Position numbers and translations under genes: made by a program. DNA of 34,493 nt from Falsirhodobacter xinxiangensis (lineage in GTDB: Bacteria > Pseudomonadota > Alphaproteobacteria > Rhodobacterales > Rhodobacteraceae): assembly GCF_004959935.1 (NCBI RefSeq), contig NZ_SMYN01000018.1:1-34493 (forward strand). The letters run 5' to 3'. Under the pieces are notes generated by a model that was not told where the DNA came from, made no database searches, and saw only the letters and a list, made by a program, of their open reading frames with translations. This document shows, piece by piece, positions 1 to 8,842 of the stretch (position 1 is its first letter; each line of letters starts with the position of its first letter).

Positions 1-75
1 GAAATCTGTCCAAGGATCGGGGAGTAGCTCACCCCCAACCCGGGTCACGTCTCGGTGGAAATCAACATATGTTCA

Positions 76-381
76 TCATGCAGCACCTCCAGTTGCTCTC
101 GCACCTGAATGGCTTGTTTCCTCATATTCATGAAGCGATTGGCGGGTGATGCCGAGGCGGCGGGATCCGACCGGAAAGGCTTTAAGCTTACCCGTGCGGA
201 TCAGGGTCCTCACTGTGTTTGCGCAGCAACCCCATCTGCCCGCTACTTGGCTTGGGCTGAGCACCTCAGCAGGTCCCGTGAGCGGTCTTGGCGTGGGCAT
301 AAGACGCCCGCTCAACTTCGAAGGCGGGAGCGGGCGACGACCGCTATTAAGCGCGGAATTGACGTCTTGATCGTACTTCAT
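76..381 (-). CDS. Excisionase-like helix-turn-helix protein
   Basis: Small protein of about 101 residues. Its C-terminal half reads as a MerR/excisionase-type winged helix: a segment beginning LSPSQVAGRWGCCANTVRTL, then a basic wing (KLKAFPVGSRR) and a closing helix ending HEYEE. This resembles the HTH_17 domain of phage and integrative-element excisionases and AlpA-like regulators. I chose the ATG at 381; the frame stays open to 486, giving a possible 136-residue form, but the extra N-terminus is low-complexity and unconvincing. The first ~45 residues are unrecognised and rich in Pro, Arg and Ser. It lies beyond the 3' end of the CAU tRNA, where integrated elements often sit, but no integrase is visible in the window. 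It probably binds DNA to direct excision or regulate an element; that role is inferred from fold and location only. Confidence 0.6.
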   Translation of the reverse strand: MKYDQDVNSALNSGRRPLPPSKLSGRLMPTPRPLTGPAEVLSPSQVAGRWGCCANTVRTLIRTGKLKAFPVGSRRLGITRQSLHEYEETSHSGARATGGAA

Positions 382-832
382 CTTTAACTCATTTGGCTTC
401 GGATTCCTTGGTCTGACAGGTAGAAACCCAGCCAAGGGACAAGAACCGAGCGAAATACCCGAAGAACCGCCTGAGGATGTCGTCAAGAAAAAGTCTTAAA
501 AGTCCGCGTTTATTCGTTACCCTGCTTTCCTGGCCCTATCTACTCAGTAGTTTTTCTGGTTCAAGGTCGGATTAGAGAAAAATCTGAACTTTCTCGTCTT
601 CGTTCATCGCTTCAATGCTCGGTTGTGCTTGCTCCGTAGCTGACGGGCATAGCAAAGATGGCGCTGAGTGCCGAGCGGAGGTGGCTTTTCTAAACGGGTG
701 GGAGAGTGGCGCCCGAGGTGTTGGCGTGTAGGAACCATGGCGGAAAGCTGTTGGGAGCAAGGCCGAAGGCCAAGGGTGGGTTCTTTGAACCTACGACCTG
801 ACCGCTATTAGCCCGATCTGCCCTTGGTTTTC
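382..832. other. Gene-poor AT-richer stretch between excisionase-like gene and tRNA
   Basis: This 451-base stretch has no convincing gene. It includes an AT-rich part at about 480-590, unlike the GC-rich surroundings, and a short inverted repeat GGTTC-TTT-GAACC at 779-791. A 62-codon minus-strand open frame at 572-760 lacks recognisable features. The stretch probably holds the promoter of the excisionase-like gene and decayed element DNA next to the tRNA 3' end. This is inferred from base composition and position. Confidence 0.45.
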
Positions 833-908
833 TGGTAGGCCCGGAGGGACTCGAACCCCCAACCAAGGCGTTATGAGCGCCCTGCTCTAACCATTGAGCT
901 ACAGGCCC
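833..908 (-). tRNA. tRNA with CAU anticodon, probably tRNA-Ile (lysidine type)
   Basis: A complete 76-base cloverleaf with an encoded CCA (complement at 833-835). The acceptor arm GGGCCTG pairs with CGGGCCT, the D stem is GCTC/GAGC, the anticodon stem GGGCG/CGCCT closes loop CTCATAA (anticodon CAT), and the T stem GGGGG/CCCTC closes TTCGAGT. The acceptor stem resembles alphaproteobacterial isoleucine tRNAs. The body (TTAGAGCAGG, then CTCATAA, then TTGGT) resembles the minor tRNA-Ile whose C34 is changed to lysidine by TilS so that it reads AUA. Elongator tRNA-Met is the main alternative; initiator is unlikely because the gene lacks the typical mismatched first base pair and the GGG/CCC anticodon-stem pattern. 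The anticodon is certain; the amino acid identity is inferred. Confidence 0.85.
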
Positions 909-917
909 GGCGCGCCT

Positions 918-946
918 TGCCTATGCTCAAGCGCCGTCTCGGTCAA
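918..946 (-). promoter_or_regulatory. Candidate promoter of the CAU tRNA
   Basis: On the minus strand, TTGACC (941-946) lies 17 bases from a weak -10 TAGGCA (918-923), which ends 9 bases before the tRNA. The geometry fits a stable-RNA promoter, but the -10 is poor. Confidence 0.35.
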
Positions 947-1016
947 GCCGCGTTGCAGAGCGGGGGCGGATCGTCTAATGCAGCGCGCAAGGATTTCCAC
1001 CGCAGCGGGGCCAGCG

Positions 1017-2060
1017 ATGACGATCAAGAACGGATTGACCTATGCCGATGCAGGCGTCGACATCGATGCCGGCAATGCTCTGGTGGAGCGGATCAAGCCC
1101 GCGGCGAAGCGCACGGCACGGTCCGGCACGGTGTCGGGGCTGGGCGGTTTCGGCGCGCTGTTCGATCTGAAGGCGGCGGGGTATCAGGACCCGATCCTCG
1201 TGGCGGCGACGGACGGGGTCGGCACCAAGCTGCGGATCGCGATCGACACGGGCAATGTCGGCACCATCGGCATCGATCTTGTCGCGATGTGCGTGAACGA
1301 TCTGGTCTGCCAGGGGGCGGAGCCTCTGTTCTTCCTCGACTACTTCGCCACTGGCAAGCTGGACGTGGATCAGGCGACGCAGATCATCGAAGGCATCGCT
1401 TCGGGCTGCGAGGCGTCGGGCTGCGCGCTGGTCGGCGGCGAGACGGCCGAGATGCCGGGCATGTATCACAAGGGCGATTTCGATCTGGCCGGTTTCGCGG
1501 TTGGCGCGATGGAGCGCGGGACTGCGCTGCCCGAGGGCGTGGTCGCGGGTGACGTTCTGCTGGGTCTGGCCTCGGACGGGGTTCATTCCAACGGCTACAG
1601 CTTTGTGCGTAAAGTGGTGGAGATGTCGGGTCTTGGCTGGGATGCGGATGCGCCTTTTGCCGATGGTAGCTTGGGCGAGGCACTGCTGACGCCGACTCGG
1701 CTCTATGTGAAACAGGCGCTGGCGGCGGTGCGGGCAGGGGGCGTCCACGCGCTGGCCCATATCACCGGCGGCGGGCTGACCGAGAACCTGCCGCGCGTGC
1801 TGCCCGAAGGGCTTGGCGCGACCATCGATCTGGGCGCGTGGACGCTGCCGCCGGTGTTCCGCTGGCTGGCCGAAACCGCCGGGATGGCGGAGGCGGAGCT
1901 GCTCAAGACCTTCAACTCGGGCATCGGGATGATCGTCGTCGTGGCGGCGGACCGCGCGGATGCGATCGAGGCGCTGCTGCGCGAGCAGGGCGAGACGGTC
2001 TGCCGTCTGGGCCATGTGACGGCGGGCGAGGGCGTCAGCTACTCTGGCAAGCTGCTGTGA
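1017..2060 (+). CDS. purM: Phosphoribosylformylglycinamidine cyclo-ligase (AIR synthetase)
   Basis: A 347-residue cytosolic enzyme that closes the imidazole ring in step 5 of de novo purine synthesis, converting FGAM and ATP to AIR. It shows the PurM-family hallmarks: [14 protein letters not shown] near the N-terminus, the nucleotide/metal segment [27 protein letters not shown], and the conserved [11 protein letters not shown] motif, followed by the C-terminal AIRS domain ([14 protein letters not shown]-like segment). The length matches the usual ~345 residues. The start is the ATG that begins [13 protein letters not shown], where the family's similarity begins; the frame is open further upstream into the tRNA, so that part is not coding. 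Its stop overlaps the GTG start of purN by four bases (GTGA), so the two are translationally coupled. Confidence 0.97.
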   Translation: MTIKNGLTYADAGVDIDAGNALVERIKPAAKRTARSGTVSGLGGFGALFDLKAAGYQDPILVAATDGVGTKLRIAIDTGNVGTIGIDLVAMCVNDLVCQGAEPLFFLDYFATGKLDVDQATQIIEGIASGCEASGCALVGGETAEMPGMYHKGDFDLAGFAVGAMERGTALPEGVVAGDVLLGLASDGVHSNGYSFVRKVVEMSGLGWDADAPFADGSLGEALLTPTRLYVKQALAAVRAGGVHALAHITGGGLTENLPRVLPEGLGATIDLGAWTLPPVFRWLAETAGMAEAELLKTFNSGIGMIVVVAADRADAIEALLREQGETVCRLGHVTAGEGVSYSGKLL

Positions 2061-2647
2061 AACGCGTCGCCATCCTGATCTCGGGGGGTGGTTCCAACAT
2101 GGTCGCCCTTGCGAAAAGCATGGTGGGCGATCACCCGGCGCGGCCCGTTCTGGTCGCGTCGAACGATCCGAATGCGGGCGGGCTGGTGCGCGCGCGGGAT
2201 ATGGGCATCGCCACGGCGGCGGTCGATCATCGCCCCTTCAAGGGTGACCGCGCCGCGTTCGAGGCCGCGCTGCTGGAGCCGATCCTTGCGGCCGAGCCGG
2301 ACATTCTCTGCCTTGCCGGGTTCATGCGCGTGCTGACCCCGGCCTTCGTGCAGCGGTTCGAGGGGCGGATGTTGAACATCCACCCGTCGCTTTTGCCGAA
2401 ATATCCGGGCCTGCACACCCATCGCCGCGCGATCGAGGCGGGCGACAGCGAGGCGGGCTGCACCGTCCACGAGGTCACCGCGATCCTTGATGACGGGCCG
2501 ATGCTGGGGCAGATGCGTGTGCCGATCCTGCCGGGCGATACGCCTGACGCCTTGGCGGCTCGGGTTCTGGTGCAGGAGCACATTCTGTATCCCACATGCC
2601 TGCGCGCCTTTGCGGATCGCCTTCCCATTGGGGCAGGCATCCGCTAA
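2057..2647 (+). CDS. purN: Phosphoribosylglycinamide formyltransferase
   Basis: A 196-residue GAR transformylase that moves a formyl group from 10-formyltetrahydrofolate to GAR, step 3 of purine synthesis. The N-terminus [14 protein letters not shown] carries the phosphate-binding glycine loop. The catalytic triad is visible as Asn107 and His109 in [14 protein letters not shown], and Asp145 in [18 protein letters not shown] is the folate-site segment. The start is a GTG overlapping the purM stop in a GTGA junction, which explains the non-ATG codon. The length is slightly below the ~210 residues of E. coli PurN but complete. The purM-purN order is common in proteobacteria. Confidence 0.96.
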   Translation: MKRVAILISGGGSNMVALAKSMVGDHPARPVLVASNDPNAGGLVRARDMGIATAAVDHRPFKGDRAAFEAALLEPILAAEPDILCLAGFMRVLTPAFVQRFEGRMLNIHPSLLPKYPGLHTHRRAIEAGDSEAGCTVHEVTAILDDGPMLGQMRVPILPGDTPDALAARVLVQEHILYPTCLRAFADRLPIGAGIR

Positions 2648-2693
2648 TCAGGGAAAAAGCCGGATGACCCGGCGGTTCCTGAAAGCCAAGCCC

Positions 2694-3848
2694 ATGCGAA
2701 CGATTACCACCACCGAGGAACTGGCAGCCTTTTGCGAGGCTGCCAAGGCCGAACGCTATGTCACCATCGACACCGAATTTTTGCGCGAGCGGACCTATTG
2801 GGCAAAGCTGTGCCTGATCCAGCTTGCGTTGCCGGGAAAGAAGGGCGACGCCGTTCTGGTCGATCCCATCGCGGGGCCGGAGATGTCGCTCGATCCGCTG
2901 TATGATCTGTTCCGGTGGGAGCAGACGGTGAAGGTCTTCCACGCTGCGCGTCAGGATCTGGAGATTTTCTTTGTCGAAGGCGGCGTGTTCCCGAAACCGC
3001 TGTTCGACACGCAGGTTGCCGCCATGGTCTGCGGCTTCGGCGAGCAGGTCGGATACGAGACGCTGGTGCGCAAGATCGCGCATGAGGGGCTGGACAAGAC
3101 CTCGCGCTTCACCGACTGGTCGCGCCGCCCGCTGTCCGAGGCGCAGAAGGAATATGCGCTGGCCGACGTGACGCATCTGCGGGTGATCTATGAAAGCCTT
3201 GCCGCGCAGATCGCCAAGAACGGCCGCGAACGCTGGGTGGCCGAGGAGCTTTCGCTGCTGACCGATCCCGCCACCTATACCACCCATCCCGACGATGCGT
3301 GGCAGCGGGTGAAGACGCGGACGACCTCGGGCCGGTTCCTTGCAGTGGTCAAGGCGCTGGCGAAGTTCCGCGAGGAATATGCCCAAGGCCATAACGTGCC
3401 GCGTTCGCGGGTGATGAAGGATGATGCGCTGCTGGAAGTCGCCTCGACCCGGCCTGCGAGCCTTGAAGATCTGGGCAAATCGCGCCTGTTGCTGCGCGAG
3501 GCGCGGCGGGGCGACATTGCGGACGGCATCCTTGCCGCGGTGAAAGCCGGTCAGGAGATGCCGCCCGAAGCGGTGCCGAAGCCCGACCTGCGCGAGCAGA
3601 TGCAGGTGAACCCGGCGCTGGCCGACCTGCTGCGCGTACTGCTGAAGGCCAAGTCGGAATCGCTGGGGGTCGCGTCGAAGCTGGTCGCGTCCTCGTCCGA
3701 ACTGGACGCCATCGCGGCCGGCGAGCGGGATCTGCCGAGCCTGAAAGGCTGGCGGCGCGAGGCGTTCGGCGAAGATGCGCTGCGCCTTTGCCGGGGCGAG
3801 ATCGCCTTGTCGGCAAAGGGCAACGACGTGCGTGTGATCGCTATCTGA
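2694..3848 (+). CDS. rnd: Ribonuclease D
   Basis: A 384-residue 3'-to-5' exoribonuclease that trims tRNA and other stable RNA precursors. The DEDD exonuclease domain comes first: Exo I VTIDTEFLRERTYW (Asp26, Glu28), Exo II VFHAARQDLEIFF, and Exo III EYALADVTHL with its Tyr and Asp. An HRDC-type nucleic-acid-binding region follows (around LAVVKALAKFREE and later). E. coli RNase D has 375 residues. I chose ATG 2694 because family members begin at MxTITTxxEL; an in-frame ATG at 2664 has a somewhat better upstream GGGA and would add ten residues. It follows purN by 46 bases and is probably in the same transcript. Its 3' end overlaps that of the convergent lipoprotein gene by eight bases. Confidence 0.95.
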   Translation: MRTITTTEELAAFCEAAKAERYVTIDTEFLRERTYWAKLCLIQLALPGKKGDAVLVDPIAGPEMSLDPLYDLFRWEQTVKVFHAARQDLEIFFVEGGVFPKPLFDTQVAAMVCGFGEQVGYETLVRKIAHEGLDKTSRFTDWSRRPLSEAQKEYALADVTHLRVIYESLAAQIAKNGRERWVAEELSLLTDPATYTTHPDDAWQRVKTRTTSGRFLAVVKALAKFREEYAQGHNVPRSRVMKDDALLEVASTRPASLEDLGKSRLLLREARRGDIADGILAAVKAGQEMPPEAVPKPDLREQMQVNPALADLLRVLLKAKSESLGVASKLVASSSELDAIAAGERDLPSLKGWRREAFGEDALRLCRGEIALSAKGNDVRVIAI

Positions 3849-4284
3849 CGCTGGACAGCGAGTTTCCGGCGCCCTGCACGACGATCTGGCGGATGCCTGC
3901 CAGATCGCTGCGGCTCAGCCCCGCAGCTACCGTCACCTCGCGCGAGGCTTGGGTGGACACCCGTTGCCCCGGCGCAGGCGGCACGATGCGGAAATCATAG
4001 ACCTGCACCCCTTCCGCCAGCGGGCGGGCGATCAGTTCCGCCTGCCAGTAGCCTTGAGTCGGCGGCAGGCCGGTCGCGCGGACGATGGCGCCGTCCCGCG
4101 TCTGTTCGACCCTGAGCGACGTGACCTGCGCCACCAGCGGGCGGGGATCGACCGTCGCGACCACGGGGGCGAATGCGGGGTCCACCGGCTCCGGGCGGCC
4201 ACCGCCCCAGTTGGCCGGGTTCAGCCGCCCGCAGGCGCCAAGGGTCATCGTCAGCGCCAATGCGGCCAGAAGCGGTTTTCTCAT
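3841..4284 (-). CDS. Small outer- or inner-membrane lipoprotein, function unknown
   Basis: A 147-residue protein starting MRKPLLAALALTMTLGAC: two basic residues, a hydrophobic stretch and lipobox LGAC with Cys18 as the lipidation site. The mature part has a glycine- and proline-rich linker, then about 110 residues of probable beta-rich domain containing ATVDPRPLVAQVTSLRVEQ and GYWQAELIARPL. No catalytic motif is visible. Rhodobacterales genomes commonly carry similar short lipoproteins of unknown function, but I cannot name a family with certainty. It is divergent from sufE (108 bases between starts) and convergent with rnd. The signal peptide and lipobox are clear; the role is not. Confidence 0.85.
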   Translation of the reverse strand: MRKPLLAALALTMTLGACGRLNPANWGGGRPEPVDPAFAPVVATVDPRPLVAQVTSLRVEQTRDGAIVRATGLPPTQGYWQAELIARPLAEGVQVYDFRIVPPAPGQRVSTQASREVTVAAGLSRSDLAGIRQIVVQGAGNSLSSVR

Positions 4285-4392
4285 GCCTGTCCCCTTCGTT
4301 TGCCCTTGCCTAGCGGATCGGCGGCGCTTTGAAAAGCTGGACCTTTCCCCCTGCGCACCTTACTTGTGCTGCGCAGAATACCGGAGAGAGAC

Positions 4393-4794
4393 ATGGCCAC
4401 CCAAGCCTTCGAGGACATCGCCGACACTTTCGAATTCCTTGACGATTGGGAGGACCGCTATCGCCATGTGATCGAACTGGGCAAAGCGATGCCCGCCATG
4501 CCCGACGCCCTGAAGGTTCCGGCCACCAAGGTCGAAGGTTGCGCCAGCCAGGTCTGGATTCACCCCAAGATGGACGGCGGACGGTTCGATTTCGAAGGCG
4601 ACAGCGATGCGATGATCGTGCGTGGGCTGATCGCGGTGCTGCATGCGTTGTATTCCGGGCTGACCCCGGCAGAGGTTCAGGGCGTGGACGCCCCGGCGGA
4701 GCTTGCCCGGCTGGGGCTGGACCGTCACCTTTCCTCCCAACGGTCCAACGGAGTGCGGGCGATGGTCCAGCGTATCCGCGAGGTGACGGCCTAA
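4393..4794 (+). CDS. sufE: SufE-type cysteine desulfurase sulfur acceptor
   Basis: A 133-residue cytosolic protein that takes persulfide sulfur from a SufS-type desulfurase and passes it to Fe-S scaffold proteins. The family signature is visible: an N-terminal helical region with FEFLDDWEDRYRHVIELGK, then the acceptor cysteine Cys50 in KVEGCASQVW, then MIVRGLIAVLHALYSG. The length fits the usual ~135-140 residues. The start is ATG 4393 with the ribosome-binding site GGAGAG placed well upstream; an in-frame upstream codon at 4366 has no such site. No suf operon lies nearby, so it is a stand-alone copy. Its stop overlaps that of the convergent DUF427-like gene by four bases. Confidence 0.95.
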   Translation: MATQAFEDIADTFEFLDDWEDRYRHVIELGKAMPAMPDALKVPATKVEGCASQVWIHPKMDGGRFDFEGDSDAMIVRGLIAVLHALYSGLTPAEVQGVDAPAELARLGLDRHLSSQRSNGVRAMVQRIREVTA

Positions 4795-5069
4795 AGCCGT
4801 TCGATCGTCACTTTGGTGGGATCGAAGGCCAGACGGTCCGACACCGCATGGGCGACATCGGGAATGGTGCCGGATGCAGTCACCAGCGTGAAGCTGTCGC
4901 CCGTCCGGTCCAGCAGTTCCATCGCGATATCGGTGGGCGGGAAAAGCACGACGGCGTCGCGCCCCGGCTCGTCCAGTTCAAGCACGTCGCGGCTTTCGGC
5001 GAGGATGGCATCCTCGCTGCGCACGACCCAAAGGCCCGACACCTTGCGGATGCGGATTTCATCGATCAT
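4791..5069 (-). CDS. Short DUF427-like protein
   Basis: A 92-residue protein. The segment GLWVVRSEDAILAESRDVLELDEPGRDAVVLFPPTDIAMELL follows the DUF427 pattern: a short beta strand, 'A-S' turn, 'L-E', then '(Y/L)FP-x-D-I/V'. It lacks the central Lys-Gly/Tyr-Trp segment typical of longer DUF427 proteins, so it is a short or divergent member. The start at 5069 is supported by AAAGGTGA eight bases upstream; a longer in-frame start at 5099 lacks support. No function is established for the family. It is convergent with sufE and transcribed in the same direction as the aminopeptidase P gene upstream of it. Confidence 0.75.
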   Translation of the reverse strand: MIDEIRIRKVSGLWVVRSEDAILAESRDVLELDEPGRDAVVLFPPTDIAMELLDRTGDSFTLVTASGTIPDVAHAVSDRLAFDPTKVTIERL

Positions 5070-5130
5070 GGGGTCACCTTTCATGCTGCGATGCGGCATG
5101 ATTAACCATTGGCGTTAGCGCTGCCAACCC

Positions 5131-6876
5131 TCAAATCGGCTGGGTGGCCTGCCGCAGCCATGCCAGCGCCAGACCGGCGACGCGGGGGCTGATCTTTTCC
5201 AGCACCTGCGCGTGATAGGCGTTGATCCAGTCCCGTTCGCCCGGCGAAAGGCGATGCGCGAGGATGAGGCGACGGTCAAGCGGCACGAAGGTCAGCGTCT
5301 CGAACGCCAGTTGGGCGCGGTCGTCGGAAAGGCGTTCGGCCTCATGCACCGCCAACAGGTTTTCGATGCGGATGCCGAAGGCACCTTCGCGGTAATATCC
5401 CGGCTCGTTCGACAGGATCATCCCCGGCTCCAGCGGCACATCCGACAGGCGCGACAGGCGCTGCGGCCCCTCGTGCACCGACAGGAACGCGCCGACGCCA
5501 TGGCCGGTACCGTGGTCGTAATCCATCCCCGCCAGCCAGAGCGGGTATCGGGCCAGCGCATCCAGATCGCGCCCCGCGAGCCCCTTGGGCCAGCGCGCGC
5601 GCGACATGGCGATCATGCCTTGCAGCACGCGGGTGAAACAGTCGCGCGCCTCGTCCCCCGGATCGCCGATCGCGATGGTGCGGGTGATGTCGGTCGTCCC
5701 GTCCGGGTATTGCGCACCGCTGTCCACCAGCAGCAGCGTGTCGGTGCCAAGGGGCCGGTTCGTCGATTCAGTCACGCGGTAGTGGATGATCGCGCCGTTC
5801 GGACCCGCACCGCAGATCGTGTCGAAGCTGATGTCGTGCAGCGCATTCGTTGCGCGGCGGAAGCCCTCCAGCGTGGTGACCACATCGATTTCGGTCAGCC
5901 CTTCGCGCCCGTCCAGCCATGCAAGGAATTCGACCATCGCCGCCCCGTCGCGCAGATGCGCCTCGCGCGTGGCGGCGATTTCGGCAGCATTCTTGCGGGC
6001 CTTGGGCAGGCGGCAGGGATCGTCACCCGCGGTGACGGTGCCGAGGGCATCGCGCAGTGCCAGCGGCGCGGTTGCCGGATCAAGCCGCACCGGACCCTCC
6101 AGCGCGGCAAGCGCAGGCAGGAACGCCTCGGACGGGTGCAGGGTCGCGCCGGAATGGGCGATCACCGCATCGTCGAACTTGGCCGGGTCGGCGAACAGAT
6201 CCACGCGGCCATCATCGTGCAGGATCGCAAACGCATGCAGCACCGGATTGCGCGGCACATCCGCCCCGCGGATATTCAAAAGCCAGCAGATGCTGTCGGG
6301 CAGGGTCAGAACGGCGGCCTTTGCGCCGATGGTCGCGGCGATGCGGGCACGTTTCGCGGCCGAGCTTTCGCCCGCCAGCGCATCCGGGTGGATGAATGAG
6401 CGGCCCTGCGGCGGCGCGGGACGGTCCGGCCAGATGCGGTCCACGAGGTTAGGCACCCGGCGCAGGCGCACGCCTGCCGCCTCGATCTTGGCGATCTCGT
6501 CCGGGGTATGCAGCCACGGATCGAAGCCGATCTCTCCGGCCCCATGCTCGGCCAGCCATTCGCCGGGCTTGACTTCGGGCCACGGCACGGGCGTGAACAC
6601 CGACAGGTCCACCTGCGTTTTCACCTGCGTGCGATAGCGACCGTCGATGAACACGCCCGCGACATCCGGCAACACGATGCACAGGCCCGCCGACCCGGTG
6701 AAGCCCGTCAGCCACGGCAGCCGTTCATCTGCGGCGGCGACATATTCGCCCTGATGCGCGTCGGCACGGGGGATGATGAAGCCCGAAAGCCCCTCGGCCG
6801 CGATCTGCGCGCGAAGGGCGGCAAGCCGCGCCGCCCCGTGTTCCGGGGAGGCGGCGGTGGTGAAGGTCTGGAACAT
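5131..6876 (-). CDS. pepP: Aminopeptidase P family (Xaa-Pro aminopeptidase, M24B)
   Basis: A 581-residue metallopeptidase that removes an N-terminal residue preceding proline. It has the long three-part build (creatinase-type domain ~15-150, middle domain ~155-300, M24 pita-bread domain ~310-540, short C-terminal extension) typical of alphaproteobacterial and eukaryotic cytosolic aminopeptidase P, rather than the ~440-residue E. coli form. All five metal ligands can be placed: Asp385 and Asp396 (VDSGAQYPDGTTDITR), His459 (HGTGHGVGAF), Glu491 (LSNEPGYY) and Glu505 (GIRIENL). The start is the ATG whose A is shared with the cobT stop (TGATG), so it is translationally coupled to cobT. The symbol is used by family; a dedicated physiological substrate is unknown. 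Confidence 0.93.
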   Translation of the reverse strand: MFQTFTTAASPEHGAARLAALRAQIAAEGLSGFIIPRADAHQGEYVAAADERLPWLTGFTGSAGLCIVLPDVAGVFIDGRYRTQVKTQVDLSVFTPVPWPEVKPGEWLAEHGAGEIGFDPWLHTPDEIAKIEAAGVRLRRVPNLVDRIWPDRPAPPQGRSFIHPDALAGESSAAKRARIAATIGAKAAVLTLPDSICWLLNIRGADVPRNPVLHAFAILHDDGRVDLFADPAKFDDAVIAHSGATLHPSEAFLPALAALEGPVRLDPATAPLALRDALGTVTAGDDPCRLPKARKNAAEIAATREAHLRDGAAMVEFLAWLDGREGLTEIDVVTTLEGFRRATNALHDISFDTICGAGPNGAIIHYRVTESTNRPLGTDTLLLVDSGAQYPDGTTDITRTIAIGDPGDEARDCFTRVLQGMIAMSRARWPKGLAGRDLDALARYPLWLAGMDYDHGTGHGVGAFLSVHEGPQRLSRLSDVPLEPGMILSNEPGYYREGAFGIRIENLLAVHEAERLSDDRAQLAFETLTFVPLDRRLILAHRLSPGERDWINAYHAQVLEKISPRVAGLALAWLRQATQPI

Positions 6877-8750
6877 CAGCCGACCTTCTTCATGCCAAGA
6901 ACGCGCGCGCGTTTGCGCGGATCGCTGTCGAACAGGCTTGCCAACTGCTCGGTCATGGCCCCGGCAAGCTGTTCCACATCGGTGATCGTGACCGCACGCT
7001 GGTAATAGCGGGTCACGTCATGGCCGATGCCGATGGCGATCAGTTCGACCGCGCGGCGGCGTTCGACCATCGCGATCACGTCGCGCAGGTGCTTTTCCAG
7101 ATAGTTGGCGGGGTTCACCGACAAGGTCGAATCGTCCACCGGCGCACCATCCGAAATCACCATCAGGATCTTCCGCGCTTCGGGGCGGGCGGCGGTGCGG
7201 CGGTGCGCCCATTCCAGCGCCTCGCCGTCGATGTTCTCCTTCAGCAGCCCTTCCTTCATCATCAGGCCAAGGTTGGCGCGGGACCGCCGCCACGGGCTGT
7301 CCGCGCCCTTGTAGATGATGTGGCGCAGATCGTTCAGGCGGCCCGGCGTTTGCGGGCGCCCTTCGGCCAGCCATTTCTCGCGGCTTTGCCCGCCTTTCCA
7401 CGCGCGGGTGGTGAAGCCGAGGATTTCGACCTTTACCTGACACCGTTCCAGCGTGCGGGCCAGAACATCGGCGCAGATCGCGGCGATGGAGATGGGGCGC
7501 CCGCGCATGGAGCCGGAATTGTCCAGCAGCAGCGTCACGCAGGTGTCGCGGAATTCGGTGTCTTTTTCCACCTTGAACGACAGGGGCGTGGTGGGGTTCG
7601 CCACCACGCGCGCCAGACGGCCCGCGTCGAGGATGCCTTCCTCGCGGTCGAAGGTCCAACTGCGGTTCTGCTGTGCCTGCAGTCGGCGTTGCAGCTTGTT
7701 GGCCAGACGGCTGACGGCGCCCTTCAGCGGCTCCAGCTGCTGATCCAGATAGGCGCGCAGCCGTTCCAGCTCTGCCGCCTCGGCCAGATCCTCGGCGGCG
7801 ATCTCCTCGTCGAACTGGGGGGTGAAGACGGCATAGTTCGGATCGGCGTCGGAATAGGTGGGCGGCGGCGGCGGGTCCTGCGGGGCGTCGCCCTCGGGCA
7901 GTTCGGCCTCCTCGCCTTCCTCCATCTCGGCGCTGTCCTCGGTGGACACCTGCGCCTGCGACTGGTCCTGCTGTTCCTCCTGGCTGCGCTCGGGCGAGGC
8001 GTCGGCCTCGTCCTGCTCGCCCTGTTCCTCGCCGGTGCTGTCGGGCTCGCTCTCGTCCTGCTCGGCATTCTCGGGCGGCTCGTCGCCAAGCTCGTCCGTG
8101 TCGGGATCGTCGCCCAACTGGTCGCCGTAGCCGAGGTCGGCGATCATCTTGCGCGCCATCCGGGCAAAGGCGGCCTGATCGGACAGGTTCGCATCCAGCG
8201 CCCGCAGCGTCTCGCCTGCATCGGCGGTGATCTTGTCGCGCCAGAGGTTCGCGATATTCTCGGCCCCCGGCGGAAGGTCGCGGCCCGTCGCCATCTGGCG
8301 CACCAGATAGCCGGCGGCAACCGCCAGCGGCGCATCGGCGGGGGACTTGATCCCGGCATAGCCCTTGCGTTCGGCCTCGTGCCCGATCTTGGCGTCGATG
8401 TTGCCAGCGGTGCCGGGCATGTCACGCGCGCCCATCGCCTCGCACCGTGCGGTTTCCATTGCGTCATAGATGTCGCGGGCAAGCTGGCCCGTGGGGGCAT
8501 AGCGGGCCGACAGCCCTTCGTCGTGATACCGGCGGCGCAGGGCGAAGGCGTCGGCGGTGCCGCGGGCCAGCAGCACCTCGTCCCGCGTCATGCGGCGCGA
8601 CACCTGCGGCAGACGCATCCCGTCGCGGTTCATGCCCGGCGGATCGACGGAATAGGTCACCGTCATCTCGGGGTCATGGGCCAGCGTCTTGGTGGCCTCG
8701 GCCAAGGCTTTCTTGAACGGATCGGCGGGGTTGTCGGCTGGCTTGCTCAT
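6876..8750 (-). CDS. cobT: Aerobic cobaltochelatase subunit CobT
   Basis: A 624-residue subunit of the ATP-dependent CobNST chelatase that inserts Co2+ into hydrogenobyrinic acid a,c-diamide in the aerobic vitamin B12 pathway. Three parts are visible: an N-terminal domain with [21 protein letters not shown], a very acidic low-complexity stretch (roughly residues 215-320, rich in Glu, Asp, Gln and Ser), and a C-terminal von Willebrand A domain with the MIDAS motif [11 protein letters not shown] near residue 408. This architecture is characteristic of CobT. The start [16 protein letters not shown] at 8750 fits family N-termini. Its stop overlaps the aminopeptidase start by one base. CobN is not in the window; cobS is 0.67 kb away on the same strand beyond an opposite-strand gene. 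Confidence 0.97.
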   Translation of the reverse strand: MSKPADNPADPFKKALAEATKTLAHDPEMTVTYSVDPPGMNRDGMRLPQVSRRMTRDEVLLARGTADAFALRRRYHDEGLSARYAPTGQLARDIYDAMETARCEAMGARDMPGTAGNIDAKIGHEAERKGYAGIKSPADAPLAVAAGYLVRQMATGRDLPPGAENIANLWRDKITADAGETLRALDANLSDQAAFARMARKMIADLGYGDQLGDDPDTDELGDEPPENAEQDESEPDSTGEEQGEQDEADASPERSQEEQQDQSQAQVSTEDSAEMEEGEEAELPEGDAPQDPPPPPTYSDADPNYAVFTPQFDEEIAAEDLAEAAELERLRAYLDQQLEPLKGAVSRLANKLQRRLQAQQNRSWTFDREEGILDAGRLARVVANPTTPLSFKVEKDTEFRDTCVTLLLDNSGSMRGRPISIAAICADVLARTLERCQVKVEILGFTTRAWKGGQSREKWLAEGRPQTPGRLNDLRHIIYKGADSPWRRSRANLGLMMKEGLLKENIDGEALEWAHRRTAARPEARKILMVISDGAPVDDSTLSVNPANYLEKHLRDVIAMVERRRAVELIAIGIGHDVTRYYQRAVTITDVEQLAGAMTEQLASLFDSDPRKRARVLGMKKVG

Positions 8751-8842
8751 GCCCCAGATAAAGCACCCGCCGCGCCGCGCGGCAAGGGTTGTCGGTGCCA
8801 ATCTGCGCGCCACCTTCCTGCGCATAGCAACGGAGATGAGAC

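Noticed and set aside
1-75. Possible end of an insertion sequence (GGGGAGTAGCTCACCCC hairpin and flanks)
   Set aside because: There is no transposase frame, no matching second end and no target duplication visible; too little sequence to support a call.
572-760. 62-codon minus-strand frame as a small gene
   Set aside because: No ribosome-binding site, no recognisable domain and low-complexity composition.
779-791. GGTTC-TTT-GAACC as the T-arm of a tRNA remnant
   Set aside because: Neighbouring bases do not form an anticodon or acceptor stem; it is just a short inverted repeat.
31-864. The 10-base match ACCCCCAACC at 31-40 and inside the tRNA T-arm (855-864), as an attachment repeat
   Set aside because: Only 10 bases of low complexity, and the match does not extend to the tRNA 3' end as attachment repeats do.
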